Shown: in pieces, positions 21,401-28,822 of the stretch
How positions within the stretch are numbered: position 1 is the first letter of the stretch
Layout: the number at the start of each line of letters is the position of its first letter
Virus record (IMG/VR): IMGVR_UViG_3300005577_000030
Coordinates: 20,596-84,595 of that record
Direction: 5' to 3' (one strand)
Source: a virus
Length of the DNA: 64,000 nt
Program-made: the position numbers and the translations under genes
Notes under the pieces: generated by a model
Seen by the model: only the letters and a program-made list of their open reading frames with translations
Database searches by the model: none
What the model was told of the DNA's origin: nothing

Positions 21401-22058
21401 ATTTAGTGTTAAATCGGGCGGAGTAGATTATCAAGTTCGTCAGCCTGTTTTTTGGGCTCGGAATACTTGGCATAGAGTTAAGGCTACATATTTATTTAAT
21501 TCAGCAAATAATAGAGATGAAATTAGATTATTTGTAGATGGTGAAGAACGTGGTGTTATATTATTCGGAACAGGTTTAGTTTTCGGTACAGAGACAGTTT
21601 TCGGTCAAGGATTAGCTGGATTAAGTGAAACGAGATTGATTACAGATATTAATTTTACAGATCCGGTAAATCAAATATATATTGGTTCAGATTTTATGAT
21701 GGCAAATTGCGCTCAAGCTAGAATAGATAATTTTAAAATAAGTAATATAAGGCAACCGTCATTTATTTTGGCAGGACAGGCCAAAGATATTAATTATAGT
21801 TCAAATATATCTACAGTTTATCCAGTAATTGAAGATGCTTTTACTACATTTTTAATGAATTTCGATCAATTAATTCAAAAATCTGAAGATTTTGCTGTAT
21901 TAAGAGATGAACTATTTGGCATATTTAATTTTACTTTACAAATCATAGATTCATTTGGTATAGTTATAGATAATGCAAAATTGAAACAAGTTTTAGAAAG
22001 TCTTATTTTTGCTCTTAAACCGGCTCAAAGTCGCGTAAATTTGGAATATATAACATGA
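15405..22058 (+). CDS. Giant baseplate/tail-fibre protein with two LamG-like domains
   Basis: 2217 residues, the largest gene here. Two regions look like concanavalin/LamG jelly rolls: about 1020-1300 (SLRCWVIPEWDG and, at the end, EMHLFIDGFEVPNI) and about 1820-2110 (LMLLRFNDNTF, GTIEFWVSP, DEIRLFVDGEERG, IYIGSDF). Such domains usually bind carbohydrate or protein ligands, so a host-surface contact role is plausible. Residues about 801-857 repeat the beta module found in the upstream gpJ-like protein (VSSVIRISDGAQLWDN, FSGYVISL). The final 100 residues are helical. It is translated by TAATG overlap with the J gene and overlaps the next gene by ATGA. Probably a wedge-attached protein or fibre. 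Confidence 0.6.
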   Translation: MANIRLTRIKVSDSTTIKAEFNASLSSLIGVNNITVTSGTPGVPNAEVLKVKVSDTVLIITTRPLTPFIAYFVEFKSVPNFQFKSKDGQSFLFEDGKTNRATVYGVSDPADPIKSSLTDYLKGNVYNIDENTLVNTILNSQSSNLSRALYDIGQLKNDNYLEVLIEDEIKVRGSGPYDRLNEEGAFEIIRVGTKASGSTSFMEFNFQSFPHSKISLLKSSIVNERLSASNNSTGFNDFILTVSKYPVITLTSLKVAYQNGGSSTYDINTFGYQLKDPSYDPDRASTYLLLNDNQIRLSELILNSDFILPKPGDTVYVSYEFKSLGKIISEDTIAVSQIIDAVREVIPPLKNDFSLMNALLVDNDGNTPTIDGVIFLDPLSNPPFSDVHPAFSTEIPYKLERLPSFPGEYSIDYVNGRVFCYGVSEKLKDGSGNFPPVATYKYKKLYDNRLDYTFNNETSDLVASPLRELIGENVTVSFSYEQTLVPGIDYKAQVHQEIINERIENRLKTLGSLGVENTPITNTFRIFNETSGEIYPITRFNDNTVFFTYSNPPAILNINRERVSFTDVLNELLIVNNELINASSVRIFKITLQNNQIINGTEDGIGASFNSSASFSRTDIFEKEIYFDGQELTLTNNLNKLVIGNYQIDYVNGILYVATSNSQDLDLGTINYKKATISTKNKHIISVSNLYNSISSLKGINKTLDYNSFSDSEIVPSKLDRSDERFLNGDVTLSYFVNNGTIFVTDNIKNVRGLYDAYDLNNHTPINFADTTTVASNIITLNPNGLQKKDTLNIGSLAQITVPFISNGVEIVSVSSVIRISDGAQLWDNSGSFSGYVISLSGTGSPLIGQAVVVIYNIQLNGAATPIVDYNRGDYFVDYSYLADEILVSYEYGDNLIDFRESGTLDEGDQYYVTYKVGALRDALLKNFGSLVNLPIMNNFDISLPRENYRNALQGALQSFPKGPTIAAIKKLVSSITKIDPALTESVFDIWSLGISRLFQNRATITGNPTLLAAKFDNGVLIDKSDQTISFPMTSNLKLENGSLRCWVIPEWDGLDNDATLTFSKILKDGYQLSASNIFIGSDSHNPIFDINNTFSVNKDDELTSIGLPSNIYTKTGIFIYYDNVAKRWKVLAKDSTSSNHTYSAEINSSGEVYDVKYIEGLGESTDVLRSFTNKIQFTFNIGTSESSSPDGYTIGDGYMAGYSFDGITFMADDLHYLFDFGKDETTERFSLFKDGRGYLNFEVWDKGNKFRKNSYRVSADISGWSAGEKHLVGISWKINSSNRQDEMHLFIDGFEVPNIMRYGGRPVASSTDRFRVIKPEIIAGTVAKKSILGNDLTTTAGSNIVTSGSISFQTLGIVPTDTIEILELGFGLYTITGVTGNTLTLNNPVPTSFSDARFSVNQLSVVVSSEIDTSANIAVSILRGTEEIEIPGLRADLPSYRISKDSQNQNILTILGNANVGDQIVVRTLGLNHRRCRETVYLWGNTTNVLKTQLPPPINLDEVKIYPVLLPLVTIGPSNSTISAGKFVAVFTPSQPSNASEGRTLSVRMTGGNIDFTTAATVTIVGVAASGPATVILSFSAPGTQLTVQKWKTITSITATIKPFVISQNSGSVEVKEAYSLTNSENNNLFPVIRFSYKTQNGRTLFGTGSSAITDDNGLFADSDIGNKIIITSPAPVAGTYLITDRIDEKTITVTPNPGSAFSNGVYSIYNVSIGRSGFQNGFFTFETAGLTNVPYYLHEGLFQFDYTTYLEIAFNPLTDYKLYIGSDLNGNNQAKAILDEFVTTSNMLTDVRVGESIAVNQKSFTTDYNALRPYSVDKNTLMLLRFNDNTFINEAPFYTTAIKDFIQSGDSINDKFSQSVVINNNPLIFDNKGLLSTSSEGTIEFWVSPIFDTYNDPKIRFYFDASGSFIEEMISLTSGTVKVNNLIQNVVSVRLITDVDNSGVNYFDGGSIASDFKTINLGIALPYQQTPVKIVYVPSGLNGNRLSIYKDTAGFITFSVKSGGVDYQVRQPVFWARNTWHRVKATYLFNSANNRDEIRLFVDGEERGVILFGTGLVFGTETVFGQGLAGLSETRLITDINFTDPVNQIYIGSDFMMANCAQARIDNFKISNIRQPSFILAGQAKDINYSSNISTVYPVIEDAFTTFLMNFDQLIQKSEDFAVLRDELFGIFNFTLQIIDSFGIVIDNAKLKQVLESLIFALKPAQSRVNLEYIT

Positions 22059-24949
22059 CACGTAGAATTCCCATAAGTACTGTTCAAAATTTATATCATG
22101 ATGCTCAGCGAGTGGATAAAAATGATTTAGATGTAGAGCAAAATTATAATACACAAACAAATGCAGCAATTGTTAATAATTTTTTTGGGTCCGGTGTATT
22201 AGTTAATAGTCCAGAACAAACTATATTATTTGATTCAAATAATTTGGATGTAATACAAGCTGCATTAGCGGCAGCCAATAAATTTGATGGCAGTGGAATT
22301 AATCCAACTTTTCAGCCATCAGATAATAATTTGGGCAATCAAATAGAGATTGAATTATTAGATTCTGAAATATTTGGAAGGTTAACAACTAGTGTATTAA
22401 TTATAGGTTTATCTTTTAATGATGAATTAATTTATGATAGATTTATATTTCATAGAAACGAAAAACAAGTCTCAAGTAAACACTATAAAAAAATATTAAC
22501 TATATTATTTAACGATTTTATGGGAAACAATAATTGTTCTAGAAATAATGGTGGAAGAATTATTGTTCGTGAAGCTTTTTCATTTCAATTATCTAGAGAT
22601 GCCATTATGGTTTCTCAAGATGTAGAACCGAATATATTTTTTAGAGATTTTAAAGTTGCTGATGGATATGTAGGTTTATATCATACAATACAAAATGCTA
22701 TTGGATCTGCTTATAACGCTGACGATTTGCAAATAAATATTACTGGAGCAGGTAGAAGAAGTATTGGCCCAAATGATGTAACAACGCAAGTAGGGCAAAA
22801 ATTTTTAGCAACTACGAATAATATTCAAAAAGTTACATTTTTAATGGGAGCTTACAGAAATGATTCAGTTCCTGTGGCAAATCGATTTGATTGGGCAGGT
22901 GATTTAATTGTTAGTATATATCCATTACAAACTACTGTCAGTTGTCCTACAGATATTATTCCTGAATTAGCAATAGATTTTGATCCGGCTAGAACACCTT
23001 TAGTTGAAGTTAGTTTTAGTCAATCTGAGTTAAGGGATTTAGGATATGTGTTAACTGATGTAGCTCAACCTGTAGATTTTATTTTTAATTCTACAAAAAT
23101 AGCAAATGCTGGCGGGATTATTATTGGTAATTATTATGCAGTAACATTTAGACGATCTGGTTCTTCTTCAAGTGGAACAATATTTGTAGAAACTGGAGCA
23201 AATTGGATTGATAATTCCCGTTTAACTGTATTTAATAATGTTTGGGTTGATACAAATGAAGAAGATTTATGGTTTCAGATTTGGTCTGATGCAGCAAAAG
23301 TAGCAGATGGTCAAGGGTTTGATGCTGGAAATGGTATGTTATTTGAAAAAACCAAAATTGATGAAAAAACTGGAGCTACAGTTGATAATCAAGTTGGTCA
23401 TTTTTCTTTTAGTACTACTGGTCAAGGTACAATAAATACAGGAATTATACAAGCTATTTTAAATGATAGCGTATCTATTCAAGATGAACGGACTGGAAAT
23501 CCTACATTTTCTAGAAAACAATTTGTACCATCGTTTAGCTTTGTAGATAATGCAAATTTAGCTAAATTAAATAGTATTTCAGAGCCATTAATTATTGGAT
23601 CAGTTGCTGATAATAATCCTAAAATAAATCCATCACTTAATAAAACTCAAAAAATTCCAGGGTTAGTTAAAAATGATTCTTTTTGTATTTTAAATCCTGA
23701 TCCTGATTTATTAAGTTTACAATTAATTGGCAGTAAATTAATTCCTAATACCAGTAAAGCTTATGATTATCGAATATTTAAAGTTCAATATTGTGTAGAT
23801 GGTTATGGTGATGTTAATGGTGATGGTATCATTGATGATAGTGATGTTACAAGAGCTTCTGAATTATTAGGCGAGGGTATTAATATAACTAGCACTCAGA
23901 CTAAAATTGTAAATGGTCAAATTGACACATTAGAATTATTGCGAGCAGATGTTGATGGAGATGGAGTTATAACTACAAATGACGTTAATTTGATACAAAA
24001 TTATGTAAATCGTTCAAATAATACATTTCCTGTTGGCTCAAGTTTTACTCATATGTGTTTATTGGTTCAACAAAGTATTGGTAGAAGTGATGGATATTAT
24101 GATTGTACACAAGGTTATATAAGATTAGATGGATATGTTGGTGCCAATAAAGTCTTGGCTTCTTCATTAGACCCTACAGTATTAATTTATGATGGTTATT
24201 ATACAAATGTAATTATGAATCAAACGGATACATCGTGGAATACTGTGCCATTTTCACCAATTAATTATCAGATTAAATTTCAATCATTTTGGCAAGATTA
24301 TTTATTAACATTAAGGAGTAATGCCAGGCTAATCCCTACGACATTTACATATAAAAACGGAATTATACCCGAAGACTGTTCTGTACTTTCATCATTTAAT
24401 TGCGTTGATAAAGTTGGTTTAATACCTACAGTTGATTCGGGCAGAAATGATTATTTCGTTCCTGATAATTTAATTCTTGGCAAAGGTGAAATTTTAAGAC
24501 CTGATGGAAGTAGTTATAAGACTGATTTTGAAATAGGCACAATTATATTAGAACTTCCATCTTCTTCAATTTCTGAAAAATCTATAAATATATTTGATGC
24601 ATTTGTGGCCGATGTAGGTGATGGTAGGACGGCTTCTGGGTATAATGCATTAAGATATTCTGATTGTTCTACAGTAAAACCTTTAGATATATTAAATAAT
24701 AAAATTAGATTTGATGTTTCTATACAATCTATTAATCATGATAAAACAGCACCAGATGATATTATTGGAGTATATGTTGATCAAAGTACCGGTTTAATGA
24801 ATTTAACTTCTAAACATACGTTATCTGATCCTATTTTTGCTGATCTGAGAACTAGAATTCAAATTTTAGTATACTTAAAGAAAGGCGGCTGGAACAATGC
24901 GGCATTAGTTGTTTTAGGTAATGAAGTAACCGGATTATTCGCTTCATAA
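22055..24949 (+). CDS. Baseplate/tail protein with dockerin-like calcium-binding repeats
   Basis: A 964-residue protein overlapping the previous gene by ATGA. Most of it is beta-rich and unassigned. At residues 586-597 and 632-643 are two 12-residue loops of the EF-hand/dockerin type I pattern (DVNGDGIIDDSD and DVDGDGVITTND) with acidic or Asn side chains at loop positions 1, 3, 5 and 12, each followed by a short helix (the second one NLIQNYV). The spacing of 46 residues is longer than the usual 23-35 of dockerins. A calcium-stabilised or protein-docking segment in a virion protein is inferred. Last gene of the tail block. Confidence 0.55.
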   Translation: MTRRIPISTVQNLYHDAQRVDKNDLDVEQNYNTQTNAAIVNNFFGSGVLVNSPEQTILFDSNNLDVIQAALAAANKFDGSGINPTFQPSDNNLGNQIEIELLDSEIFGRLTTSVLIIGLSFNDELIYDRFIFHRNEKQVSSKHYKKILTILFNDFMGNNNCSRNNGGRIIVREAFSFQLSRDAIMVSQDVEPNIFFRDFKVADGYVGLYHTIQNAIGSAYNADDLQINITGAGRRSIGPNDVTTQVGQKFLATTNNIQKVTFLMGAYRNDSVPVANRFDWAGDLIVSIYPLQTTVSCPTDIIPELAIDFDPARTPLVEVSFSQSELRDLGYVLTDVAQPVDFIFNSTKIANAGGIIIGNYYAVTFRRSGSSSSGTIFVETGANWIDNSRLTVFNNVWVDTNEEDLWFQIWSDAAKVADGQGFDAGNGMLFEKTKIDEKTGATVDNQVGHFSFSTTGQGTINTGIIQAILNDSVSIQDERTGNPTFSRKQFVPSFSFVDNANLAKLNSISEPLIIGSVADNNPKINPSLNKTQKIPGLVKNDSFCILNPDPDLLSLQLIGSKLIPNTSKAYDYRIFKVQYCVDGYGDVNGDGIIDDSDVTRASELLGEGINITSTQTKIVNGQIDTLELLRADVDGDGVITTNDVNLIQNYVNRSNNTFPVGSSFTHMCLLVQQSIGRSDGYYDCTQGYIRLDGYVGANKVLASSLDPTVLIYDGYYTNVIMNQTDTSWNTVPFSPINYQIKFQSFWQDYLLTLRSNARLIPTTFTYKNGIIPEDCSVLSSFNCVDKVGLIPTVDSGRNDYFVPDNLILGKGEILRPDGSSYKTDFEIGTIILELPSSSISEKSINIFDAFVADVGDGRTASGYNALRYSDCSTVKPLDILNNKIRFDVSIQSINHDKTAPDDIIGVYVDQSTGLMNLTSKHTLSDPIFADLRTRIQILVYLKKGGWNNAALVVLGNEVTGLFAS

Positions 24950-24961
24950 GGTAAAAATAAA

Positions 24962-25552
24962 ATGACAATGCTATCAATTTCAGTTCCAGAGAATATTTCT
25001 AAAATATTACAATCAATATCATTAAATAGCGAAATAATCCAAGGAGACAAGTCTGATCATTGTACTTGTTTTTATTTTGAAGATGACGGTATGGAGATTG
25101 AAACTGTATTAAAAATAATACCATTAGTTTATAAAATTACACAGAAAATTAAACCATTTATTGTAAATATTAAATCTTATGATAGTTTTTCTGAAGGTAA
25201 ATATGGGTTTCCAATTGTTTCAAAAATAAATAGTAAAGAATTAATTAAATTACGCAATGATATTAAAGATATATTTGAAGAAAACGATATAGATTTTTCT
25301 AAAAAATTTCCAAAATTTGTACCGCATATTACTCTAGCTTACGCAAAAAAAGAATGTTCTGGAAAATTTGATGAGATAGCATTTCCGGTTCAATCTATTT
25401 CTTTATATTATAATACTGATTCTAAACAAAAAGAAAATCTATATGTCGAGTTTCCGTTTGGCAAAATAATTAAAAATTCAAGTTCGTTTCTTGACCATTT
25501 TGCCGGATATTTTGAAAAACTTGCCTACAATAAAAATTTCTTCAAAGCATAA
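24962..25552 (+). CDS. 2H phosphoesterase (LigT / 2'-5' RNA ligase-like)
   Basis: A 196-residue protein with the two diagnostic HxT motifs of the 2H superfamily: H33-C-T35 and H122-I-T124 (context VPHITLAYA), about 90 residues apart as expected for the two-lobed fold. The family hydrolyses cyclic or 2'-5' linked nucleotides and RNA ends. Some phage members, such as Acb1, degrade the cyclic nucleotide signals of CBASS immunity, so a counter-defence role is possible but not shown. The start at 24962 has AAGG 10 bases upstream; ATG 24968 is less well placed. About 30 extra residues follow the last core strand. Confidence 0.75.
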   Translation: MTMLSISVPENISKILQSISLNSEIIQGDKSDHCTCFYFEDDGMEIETVLKIIPLVYKITQKIKPFIVNIKSYDSFSEGKYGFPIVSKINSKELIKLRNDIKDIFEENDIDFSKKFPKFVPHITLAYAKKECSGKFDEIAFPVQSISLYYNTDSKQKENLYVEFPFGKIIKNSSSFLDHFAGYFEKLAYNKNFFKA

Positions 25553-25754
25553 AAATTATATATTAATAAAAAATTTAAAATTCTATTTAAATAGAAGTTC
25601 ACGCAAAGATTTTATATTAAAAATAATAAGTGGAGATCCTCCTACATATTTTTTATTATCTCATAATTCTGGAGAATTTGCTCCGGATAGAGTTAATCGA
25701 TTATTAATTATGAATAGAGTAAATGTAAAAAGAAAATTTAAAAGAGTAAAATGA
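25491..25754 (+). CDS. Small basic protein, unknown
   Basis: An open frame of 87 codons overlapping the end of the 2H gene. No ATG lies near the 5' end: possible starts are TTG at 25491, 25512 or 25521, the last giving about 77 residues. The product is Lys/Arg-rich, with beta-prone central strands and the segment SGDPPTYFLLSHNSGEFAPD, and a very basic tail (NVKRKFKRVK) that could bind nucleic acid. It overlaps the next gene by ATGA, which supports it being translated. No family recognised. Confidence 0.45.
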   Translation: MTILPDILKNLPTIKISSKHKNYILIKNLKFYLNRSSRKDFILKIISGDPPTYFLLSHNSGEFAPDRVNRLLIMNRVNVKRKFKRVK

Positions 25755-25966
25755 GAATAAGAAATTTAAATAAAAATTTGGAAATATTAAGAGCTGTATC
25801 ATGTTCTAAAACATCTATGTCATCATATGATTATAATACATCTAGAATTTTTCATATTAATTATAAATTAATAAATTTTTTACATATTAATATTATTAAT
25901 AAAAGATCAATTGAAGAAAATGTTATAAAGGCAGTTTTGCAATATAAATGTAAAATAAAAAATTAA
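25751..25966 (+). CDS. Small basic protein, unknown
   Basis: 71 residues, starting by ATGA overlap with the preceding small gene and ending 11 bases before the first glycosyltransferase. Lys/Asn/Ile-rich with no motif I recognise. Size, overlap and codon use fit a real phage gene, but no function can be proposed. Confidence 0.45.
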   Translation: MRIRNLNKNLEILRAVSCSKTSMSSYDYNTSRIFHINYKLINFLHINIINKRSIEENVIKAVLQYKCKIKN

Positions 25967-25977
25967 GAAAGTATTGA

Positions 25978-27078
25978 ATGAAGGTAAAAATACAACAATT
26001 TTTATTTGGTAAAAATCATAGTTGGAGTGTAGTTGGAAAAGAAATTGGCCGAGAATTAATTCATCGCGGTCATGAAGTTCATTTTATTTCTACTGATGGA
26101 ATTAATAAAGAATTTATAGATTCTGATCTAGCTAAATATATTAAATATTATCCAGATAATAATTATGATATAAATTATTCTTATACCGCCCCAAAGAATT
26201 TTATTAATTATTTAAATGGAAATAAAGGAATTAGATTAGGATGCTGGAATTATGAATGGCCGTATATGCCGCGAACTTTTGTTCAAGCTATAGCGTCTAA
26301 AAATAATGTAGATAAATTTTTACCATCATCTAAATGGTTTTATGATATTTGTTTGCAAAATAAAATTCCAGAAGAAAAACTTTGTTTAATGCCTCATGGT
26401 ATTGATGTTGATAAATTTATTAACGCTGTACCAATGCAATTAAAAACTGATAAAAAAATTAAAATATTAATTAATGTCACTCAATTACATATAAGAAAAA
26501 ATTTACCAGGTACATTAAAAGCTATTGGAGAAGCATTAAATAAAAATGATGATGTATGTTTGGTATTGAAGGTTTCAGATACTAAACCAAAAATGGCATT
26601 TGAATTATCTTTTTCGCAAGTTTTTAATGAATTTAATAAAAAATATCCAAATCATGTAGAATGTTTAATATTAAAAGAATATATTCCAAATATAGAATGT
26701 TTATATAAAGCTTGTGATATTTTATTTTTATTAAGTCATGCTGAAGCTTATTCTTTAACTCATGCAGAAGGTTTAATTTCTGGGCAGGTGGTTTTTTCTA
26801 GTAATTATGGAGGAGCCTTAGATTTTTTAAATGATAATAATTCATTTTTGATTCCAGGTAAAATGGTGAGAGCCCCTACTTTATCTCAATATTGGGAACC
26901 TAATGTTTTGAATGGACATTTTGAACCTGATGTAAAAATTGCCGCTGAAAAACTACGATATTGTATAGATAATTTTGAAACTGTTAAAAAAGAAAAATTA
27001 TCATTTGTAACTAAAAATGATATAGATAATTTTAGATGGGGCAAACAAGTTGATATTTTAGAAGGATTAGTTAAATGA
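25978..27078 (+). CDS. Glycosyltransferase, GT-B fold (GT4-like)
   Basis: 366 residues. The N-lobe begins with a Rossmann strand and HSWSVVGKEIGRELIHRGHEV, usual for GT4 enzymes. The C-lobe has LMPHGIDVDKF (the hinge motif PxGxD) near residue 138, KILINVTQLHIRKNLPG, and at about 256-264 the E-x7-E donor-binding motif (EAYSLTHAE). It would transfer a sugar from a nucleotide donor with retention of configuration. First gene of the glycan island; its stop overlaps the next start (ATGA). Substrate not predictable. Confidence 0.8.
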   Translation: MKVKIQQFLFGKNHSWSVVGKEIGRELIHRGHEVHFISTDGINKEFIDSDLAKYIKYYPDNNYDINYSYTAPKNFINYLNGNKGIRLGCWNYEWPYMPRTFVQAIASKNNVDKFLPSSKWFYDICLQNKIPEEKLCLMPHGIDVDKFINAVPMQLKTDKKIKILINVTQLHIRKNLPGTLKAIGEALNKNDDVCLVLKVSDTKPKMAFELSFSQVFNEFNKKYPNHVECLILKEYIPNIECLYKACDILFLLSHAEAYSLTHAEGLISGQVVFSSNYGGALDFLNDNNSFLIPGKMVRAPTLSQYWEPNVLNGHFEPDVKIAAEKLRYCIDNFETVKKEKLSFVTKNDIDNFRWGKQVDILEGLVK

Positions 27079-27818
27079 AAGTATCTATAATAATACCTGT
27101 ATTTAATAATTGGAATTTAACTAAAGCTTGTTTAAATGATTTATCTAAATTACCTGATGATCATGAAATTATTTTAGTTGATAATGGATCTACAGATGAA
27201 ACTAAAAATATATTAAATTTATCTAAAAATCAATTACCAGTTAATTTTGTTTTAATTAGAAATGAAGATAATTTAGGATTTGCTAAAAGTTCAAATCAAG
27301 GAGCTAAAATAGCAAAAGGTGAATATTTAATATTTTTAAATAATGACATTAGGGTTAAAAAAGATTTAAGTAATTGGACAAATTTATTAACTAAAGTAGC
27401 TGAAAATGATTGTTTGGTTAGTCCTACAGTAGGTTTATTAAATGCTAGCTTTAATTTTATAAATGAAAATAATATTAGAGAAAGTGATGATATAATAAAT
27501 AATGTAGATGAATTTAAATATTATAATCGATATCCAAATTCAATTATTTATTTAAGTGGATGGTGTTTATGTGCTAAAAAAGAAATATTTAATAAATTAA
27601 TAATAAATGATTATGATGGACCGTTTACTGAAGAATTTTTTACTTATTTTGAAGATACTGATTTAAGTATTCGGGCTAAAAAATTAAATATAAAAAAGGC
27701 TCAAGTATATATTCCATTAGTACATTTTGGAAGAATGACAAGTACAAAAGTAGGATTACAAAGTTTATATAGAGTAGCAAGGGAAAAATTCATAAATAAA
27801 TGGAAGAACCAACTTTAG
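27075..27818 (+). CDS. Family 2 glycosyltransferase (GT-A)
   Basis: 247 residues with the classic GT2 layout: VSIIIPVFNNW at the N-terminus, VDNGSTDET at about 35-43, the nucleotide/metal site FLNNDIRV at about 87-94 (NND in place of DxD), and TYFEDTDLSIRAKK near 193-207 carrying the acid/base ED. Cytosolic by appearance: no membrane segment. ATGA-coupled to the preceding GT4-like gene. Rhamnosyl- or similar transferases share this pattern, but the donor is unknown. Confidence 0.85.
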   Translation: MKVSIIIPVFNNWNLTKACLNDLSKLPDDHEIILVDNGSTDETKNILNLSKNQLPVNFVLIRNEDNLGFAKSSNQGAKIAKGEYLIFLNNDIRVKKDLSNWTNLLTKVAENDCLVSPTVGLLNASFNFINENNIRESDDIINNVDEFKYYNRYPNSIIYLSGWCLCAKKEIFNKLIINDYDGPFTEEFFTYFEDTDLSIRAKKLNIKKAQVYIPLVHFGRMTSTKVGLQSLYRVAREKFINKWKNQL

Positions 27819-27850
27819 AAAATCAAATATATTTTATATGTAGTGTATTT

Positions 27851-27943
27851 ATGAGGATAGTATTATTTTCATTATTTGGCTTATTTTTCTGTATATATGT
27901 AATATTGATCCTTATATTGGCTATAAAATTATTATTTCCATGA
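27851..27943 (+). CDS. Possible 30-residue membrane peptide
   Basis: Lies in the longest intergenic gap (27819-27994). It encodes about 30 residues that are almost entirely hydrophobic (LFSLFGLFFCIYVILILILA), enough for one membrane span. The stop overlaps the start of a second short frame by ATGA, the same coupling used by the real genes nearby. No convincing ribosome site is seen, so translation is uncertain. Single-span phage peptides can act in lysis or superinfection control, but nothing here points to one role. Confidence 0.3.
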   Translation: MRIVLFSLFGLFFCIYVILILILAIKLLFP

Positions 27944-28002
27944 CTTTATTAGGTGCTGTTATTGGGGTTGGTGATGTTTTGAAGAGGATGAGTAATGGTT
28001 AA
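27940..28002 (+). CDS. Possible 20-residue peptide, coupled to upstream membrane peptide
   Basis: Starts by ATGA overlap with the 27851 frame and ends 8 bases inside the next glycosyltransferase gene. It encodes MTLLGAVIGVGDVLKRMSNG. Alternatively, with a +1 slip at the overlap it would add a second hydrophobic stretch to the upstream peptide. It could also serve only to carry ribosomes to the next start. Confidence 0.2.
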   Translation: MTLLGAVIGVGDVLKRMSNG

Positions 28003-28822
28003 TTTGCACGTATTTACTTTATCATGGAATGGTTTAGATAAATTAAATAAATTAAAAACTGGTTTATTTGATAATTTAAATTACATAAAAGAAAATAAAA
28101 ATATTAATTATTTATGGAATATACGTGATAATGGAAGTAAAGATAATACAGTAAAAGAAGTTAATTCATGGATTTCTGAAGGTTTACCGATTAATCTTAC
28201 AGAAGTTGGACATAATCGATTAAATTTTTCACAGGGAATGAATTGTATTTTTAAAAATATCATTTATTCTGATAATGATTTAATATTATTGTTAAATAAT
28301 GATATTACATTTGAAGATAATAAATCACTTTTTAATATGTTGAATTTAATGAAAGACGATGTTGGAATTGTGGGTTCTAAATTATTATTTACAGGAACTA
28401 ATAAATTACAACATGCTGGAATTGTATATTCAAATTATCGTGGTGGTAATGCTTGGAATTATCGAACTGGAGAAATTGATGATAGTGATGCTTCAAAAAA
28501 TCGATATTTTCAAGGAGTGTCTGGAGCTGTATTATTAACTAAAGCTAAAATTTATGAAGAAGTAAATGGATTATCAGAAGATTTACATTGGGCTTTTGAT
28601 GATTGTGATTATGGTTTAAAAATCAAACAATTAGGTAAAAAAATTATATATTGTGGAGATACTAAAATTTTTCATGAAAATTCAGCTTCATTAAAAAAGA
28701 ATCCGGTTAATACTTTATTTTTAAATGAAAATTTAAGAATATTTAAAACTAGGTGGTTTGGCAAATATGAAATTGATCATGATAAGTATTTAAAAAATAA
28801 AAATTATAATGAAATTAAATGA
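27995..28822 (+). CDS. Family 2 glycosyltransferase (GT-A)
   Basis: 275 residues: N-terminal strand HVFTLSWNG, RDNGSKDNT near 43-51, LLLNNDITF near 98-106, and WAFDDCDYGLKIKQLG near 198-213 with the DD/D acid cluster. The segment LQHAGIVYSNYRGG before it is common in rhamnosyltransferase-like GT2 proteins. Soluble. ATGA overlap with the next gene. The acceptor is unknown; it belongs with the surrounding glycan genes. Confidence 0.85.
   Translation: MVNLHVFTLSWNGLDKLNKLKTGLFDNLNYIKENKNINYLWNIRDNGSKDNTVKEVNSWISEGLPINLTEVGHNRLNFSQGMNCIFKNIIYSDNDLILLLNNDITFEDNKSLFNMLNLMKDDVGIVGSKLLFTGTNKLQHAGIVYSNYRGGNAWNYRTGEIDDSDASKNRYFQGVSGAVLLTKAKIYEEVNGLSEDLHWAFDDCDYGLKIKQLGKKIIYCGDTKIFHENSASLKKNPVNTLFLNENLRIFKTRWFGKYEIDHDKYLKNKNYNEIK

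Noticed and set aside
24859-25050. Minus-strand open frame spanning the tail/2H gene border
   Set aside because: It is antisense to the HxT-containing 2H gene and to the end of the dockerin-like protein; low coding likelihood.
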